The notes below the pieces were generated by a model. The model had not been told where the DNA came from, did not search any database, and saw nothing but the letters and a program-made list of their open reading frames with translations. Shown here in pieces: positions 61,099 to 64,000 of a DNA stretch of 64,000 bases. The number at the start of each line of letters is the position of its first letter. Position 1 is the first letter of the stretch. The translations under genes were made by a program, and so were the position numbers. The stretch comes from Providencia stuartii (GTDB taxonomy: Bacteria > Pseudomonadota > Gammaproteobacteria > Enterobacterales > Enterobacteriaceae): NCBI RefSeq assembly GCF_029277985.1, contig NZ_CP119546.1, forward strand, positions 1,178,001 through 1,242,000, written 5' to 3'.

Positions 61099-62721
61099 AT
61101 GTTACGTCGCGATTTCATTAAGCTAAGTGCTATCGCTTATGCTGCAAGTGCACTGCCTGTGTGGAGCCGTATCGCTGTGGCTGCCGACAATTACCCGACA
61201 CTGGCTATCCCACCTCTGATAGAACCTGATGCGCAAGGTAATCTTCAACTTGCGATTAAACAAGGGGTTTCTCAATTTGTTCCGGGTAAAAAAACAACAA
61301 CGTGGGGGTATAACGGGGATCTACTCGGGCCAGCACTTAGCTTGAAAAATGGTCAAAACGTCAATATTCATATCGCTAATCAATTACCGGAAGAGACGAC
61401 CGTTCACTGGCATGGCCTTGAAATATCAGGAGAACAGGATGGTGGACCGCAGGCAATTATTAAGCCAGGAGCTAGCCGCAAAGTTAATTTTACTGTAGAT
61501 CAACCAGAAGCCACTTGTTGGTTCCACCCTCATACACACGGAAAAACAGGCCATCAAGTCGCCATGGGGCTTGCGGGTCTGGTTATCATTAAAGATGAGC
61601 AAAGCAATAAGCATGGATTGCCGAGTACCTGGGGCGTTGATGATATCCCTGTGATTTTACAGGACAAGCGTCTTAAGGATGATGGACAAATTGATTATCA
61701 ATTAGATGTGATGAGCGCAGCGGTAGGTTGGTTTGGTGATCTCATGTTAACCAATGGCGCGGTATTCCCTAAGCACGTCGCGCCGAAAGGTTGGTTACGT
61801 TTCAGACTACTTAATGGCTGTAACGCACGTAGCTTGAATATCTCAACGAGTGATGGCCGCAAAATGTATGTGGTGGCGAGTGATGGTGGATTACTTGCGG
61901 AACCTATCGCAGTCACAGAGTTGCCGATTCTTATGGGGGAGAGGTTTGAAATCTTAATTGATGCAACGGATGGCCGCTCTTTCGATTTAGTGACATTACC
62001 GGTTAATCAAATGGGAATGACGCTTGCACCATTTGATCAACCTTTACCTGTACTGCATGTCGAAACCACGATGAGTGCGAGTGAGGGGCAGTTACCGACT
62101 CAGTTGGCAAGTTTACCAGCACTGCCTTCATTAGCTGGATTAACTCGTCGTCGTTTCCATTTAATGATGGATATGCGTTTGGATATGCAGGGTATGATGA
62201 TGCTACGTGAGCGCTATGGTGACCAAGCTATGGGCAATATGGGGGGCCATGGTGGCATGATGCAAGGTCATATGATGCAGAACAGTGGTATGGATCATGG
62301 CAATATGGGCCATGGTAATATGGGGGGAATGCGTAATAGTGGCGGCCATTGTGGAACAAATTCAGGTGAGCTAGATATATACAACGCCAATACGATTAAT
62401 GGACAAGCCTTTTCTATGACAGAAGCAGCCTTTGATGCTGCCATGAATCGACAAGAGCTATGGGTGATTTCGGGTCGTGGGGATATGATGTTGCATCCAT
62501 TCCATGTTCATGGGACACGTTTCCGTATATTGAAAGAGAATGGTAGAGCCGTGGAACCACACAGACAAGGTTGGAAGGATATCGTTAAGGTTGAAGGCCA
62601 AGTCAGTGAGGTATTAGTTGAATTCAAACATCCCGCCACTAAACAGCATCCTTATATGGCTCATTGCCATTTATTAGAGCATGAAGATACAGGCATGATG
62701 ATGGGATTCACTGTTAGCTAA
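61099..62721 (+). CDS. cueO: CueO: Tat-exported multicopper oxidase
   Basis: This is a 540-residue periplasmic cuprous oxidase that protects against copper. The Tat signal is '[20 protein letters not shown]' (residues 2-21). Three cupredoxin domains carry the copper ligands: '[11 protein letters not shown]' (~100), '[13 protein letters not shown]' (~140), '[10 protein letters not shown]' (~465) and '[18 protein letters not shown]' (~520-537, T1 Cys and trinuclear His). The Met/His-rich insert typical of CueO is at ~350-415. The ribosome site AAGGAAGG lies upstream. The neighbour order yacC-cueO...hpt is as in E. coli. Confidence 0.95.
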   Translation: MLRRDFIKLSAIAYAASALPVWSRIAVAADNYPTLAIPPLIEPDAQGNLQLAIKQGVSQFVPGKKTTTWGYNGDLLGPALSLKNGQNVNIHIANQLPEETTVHWHGLEISGEQDGGPQAIIKPGASRKVNFTVDQPEATCWFHPHTHGKTGHQVAMGLAGLVIIKDEQSNKHGLPSTWGVDDIPVILQDKRLKDDGQIDYQLDVMSAAVGWFGDLMLTNGAVFPKHVAPKGWLRFRLLNGCNARSLNISTSDGRKMYVVASDGGLLAEPIAVTELPILMGERFEILIDATDGRSFDLVTLPVNQMGMTLAPFDQPLPVLHVETTMSASEGQLPTQLASLPALPSLAGLTRRRFHLMMDMRLDMQGMMMLRERYGDQAMGNMGGHGGMMQGHMMQNSGMDHGNMGHGNMGGMRNSGGHCGTNSGELDIYNANTINGQAFSMTEAAFDAAMNRQELWVISGRGDMMLHPFHVHGTRFRILKENGRAVEPHRQGWKDIVKVEGQVSEVLVEFKHPATKQHPYMAHCHLLEHEDTGMMMGFTVS

Positions 62722-62750
62722 CAGGCTAACGGTTCATTAATTGTTGAGTA

Positions 62751-62791
62751 TGTTAGGGGCTGACTATTGTGGATACTGTTAGCCCCTAACA
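62751..62791. terminator. Hairpin after cueO
   Basis: A perfect 11-bp stem (62751-62761 with 62781-62791) has a 19-base loop, 30 bases after the stop codon. No U-tract follows on either strand, so it may be a weak terminator or an mRNA-stabilising end. Confidence 0.5.
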
Positions 62792-62910
62792 ATTAGAAAG
62801 TGAACAATAAAGCCATTTGGTTGTTGTTATCATTTATAGCTTATACGGCATGGTCTGTGGCAATGCGATGAAAGTGAAAATAGGCATGTCACTCATTAGG
62901 TCAATAATGG

Positions 62911-63447
62911 TTATTTGGGTAAAGGGTAGCGTAACGCAATTTCTGGTGTATTAGCGAGGATCCTACCGGAATGAAGACAAAGGTAACAAGCAATCTCTTC
63001 AGCACTGAATTCATCGTCTATCTCTTCATTGTTAAACCATTCATCTGGCCAATAAATCAAATCTGAAGCATTTGCATTGGGAAAATTGATATCTAGCAAT
63101 TCCAATGCATGGCCTTGCTCTGCTTCGCTTCCTTCCGCACTGCAAATAAAATCGATAATCATGACAAGCTCATCGAACTTAAGGTCATCAATATAGGAGG
63201 ATTGAAGGAGTGCGGAGCAGATAAAGTCTTGTTCGCTGATCCATGAAGGGTAATCTCTAAACTCATGAAATTCGAAAGTCCTGACTGCAATTTCATTCCA
63301 TTGTGAAATGTGTTTTTGTACAGTTATATCGCATTCATTACGCTGATGGTGTTGGATTTCATGTGTGATTAGTTCTAATAGCGTTTTCAGGCGAGTAATC
63401 TTCTGTTTCTGGGGTTTTTGAGGGGCTAATCTTTGTGGTAAAGGCAT
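62911..63447 (-). CDS. Acidic cytosolic protein of unknown function
   Basis: The ATG at 63447 has AAGGA 8 bases upstream, giving 178 residues; two TTG codons before it are less likely. A basic Pro/Gln/Lys N-terminus ('QRLAPQKPQKQKITR') is followed by a strongly acidic, aromatic-rich body ('FHEFRDYPSWISEQDFICS', 'WPDEWFNNEEIDDEFSAEEIACYLC'). There is no signal or membrane segment. I recognise no family. It lies between cueO and hpt, where E. coli has gcd. Confidence 0.6.
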   Translation of the reverse strand: MPLPQRLAPQKPQKQKITRLKTLLELITHEIQHHQRNECDITVQKHISQWNEIAVRTFEFHEFRDYPSWISEQDFICSALLQSSYIDDLKFDELVMIIDFICSAEGSEAEQGHALELLDINFPNANASDLIYWPDEWFNNEEIDDEFSAEEIACYLCLHSGRILANTPEIALRYPLPK

Positions 63448-63804
63448 CAACAATTTCCTTTTTGAGTTTGTGAGCTTTTATTTTATTCATTAAATAACGT
63501 TATCAATAGTCTTAAATTTCTCTTTTCTTGACGTTAATCGAAATTTATATCCAATTGTTTTGTAATTATTTATTTTGTTTTTGATGATTTTTATATCAAT
63601 GTGTTTTGAATATCATTCTACGTATTTGATAAAATTTATAACAAGTCACAGGATCCTCTTTTACGACAAATGGTGAGTTCTGTTATACTTGCTGAAAATT
63701 TTGTTCTCATATTTTGTATGTTATTACTTTTTCGTTCTTAAATGTGCGAATTCTTTGATATGAAATATGATTTTTAGTATTGAAAACAAATAGGTATTGG
63801 TAAA
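63448..63804. other. Divergent promoter region upstream of hpt
   Basis: About 357 AT-rich bases between the acidic-protein gene and hpt. No gene or clear operator was seen. TTGATA and TATAAT-like hexamers are frequent because of base composition, so no single promoter can be chosen. Confidence 0.35.
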
Positions 63805-64000
63805 TTGAAACATACTCTTGAAGTTATGATCTCTGAAGAAGAGCTCAGCCAGCGAGTCAGTGAACTTGCTGAAAAAATTAGTGAGCATTATAAAAATATT
63901 GAAGGCGAGCTGGTATTAGTCGGCTTGTTAAAAGGCTCCTTTATTTTTATGGCTGACTTATGTCGTAAAATTGACGCGCCTCATGAAGTCGACTTCATGA
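63805..64000 (+). CDS. hpt: Hpt: hypoxanthine phosphoribosyltransferase, N-terminal part
   Basis: The gene starts at a TTG (63805) and runs off the right edge. The first 65 codons translate as 'KHTLEVMISEEELSQRVSEL' and 'ELVLVGLLKGSFIFMADLCR', then '...HEVDFM', closely matching the start of E. coli Hpt ('MKHTVEVMI', 'LVGLLRGSFMFMADLCR', 'HEVDFM'). The enzyme salvages hypoxanthine to IMP, using PRPP. The PRPP loop and catalytic motif lie beyond the window. AGG in the upstream 'AATAGGTATTGG' could be the ribosome site. Together with ade it completes adenine salvage to IMP. Confidence 0.93.
   Translation, partial: MKHTLEVMISEEELSQRVSELAEKISEHYKNIEGELVLVGLLKGSFIFMADLCRKIDAPHEVDFM

Overview
The window is a stretch of AT-rich enterobacterial chromosome (roughly 40% GC by eye). 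It most resembles Providencia or a close relative in the Morganellaceae. The reasons are: E. coli-like housekeeping proteins (RimO, PurT, BtsT/YjiX/YjiA, CueO, YacC, Hpt, NfsB) with an AT-rich codon bias; an MR/P-like chaperone-usher fimbrial cluster with an XRE regulator; and a meso-diaminopimelate dehydrogenase, which is rare in enterobacteria but known in the Proteus group. I saw no rRNA, tRNA, CRISPR array, complete insertion sequence or prophage. Both ends cut genes: nfsB on the left and hpt on the right.

Layout. 1-6.5 kb: end of nfsB, a ThDP decarboxylase of the benzoylformate decarboxylase family, a TetR / Rob-like AraC regulator pair that diverges around an inverted repeat, a RidA-family protein, an exported lactonase-type beta-propeller and a small Cys-containing protein. 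6.5-11.3 kb: purine salvage (adenine deaminase plus an NCS2 permease, with a PurR-type operator), a LysR regulator and a DUF2165 membrane protein. 11.7-15 kb: an exported vWA protein and a GH20 hexosaminidase. 15.2-19.4 kb: a five-gene iron-uptake operon (P19, a stand-alone cupredoxin, FTR1 permease EfeU, M75 EfeO, DyP peroxidase EfeB) behind a Fur box, with a repeat-like element inside the operon. 19.6-25 kb: a TIM-barrel protein, an aspartyl-protease/PDZ lipoprotein, a membrane protein with a highly charged N-terminus, and rimO. A diverged copy of the rimO 5' end lies on the far side of that membrane gene.

25-29 kb: a shortened DhaR-like regulator (GAF plus Fis-type HTH, no AAA+ domain), dhaM without dhaK or dhaL, and an orphan FixJ-like regulator with a degenerate receiver. 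29-33 kb: sucrose genes scrR, scrB and scrK without the PTS permease. 33-37.8 kb: rarD, purT with a PurR box, a GMC oxidoreductase and a WG-repeat-like exported protein. 38-41.6 kb: the btsT-yjiX-yjiA pyruvate-uptake operon. 41.6-50 kb: a ten-gene fimbrial cluster on the minus strand (XRE regulator, major pilin, minor pilin, usher, chaperone, four minor pilins, tip adhesin). 50.7-54.7 kb: cyuA, a MATE transporter and ddh. 55.8-58.8 kb: a two-gene Tm-1-like module (UPF0261 protein plus PEP-hydrolase-like TIM barrel), divergent from a TetR gene, with two near-identical palindromes between them. 58.9-64 kb: a GNAT enzyme, an AbrB-family membrane protein, and a yacC-cueO-X-hpt block. In that block an unknown acidic protein sits where E. 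coli has gcd, and cueO has a CueR-type promoter.

The most unusual items are the partial rimO duplication around an accessory gene, the mini-DhaR beside an orphan dhaM, the degenerate response regulator, the split Efe/P19 iron operon and the Tm-1-like module with tandem operators. All family assignments come from reading the translations and remembered family features. No database search was run.
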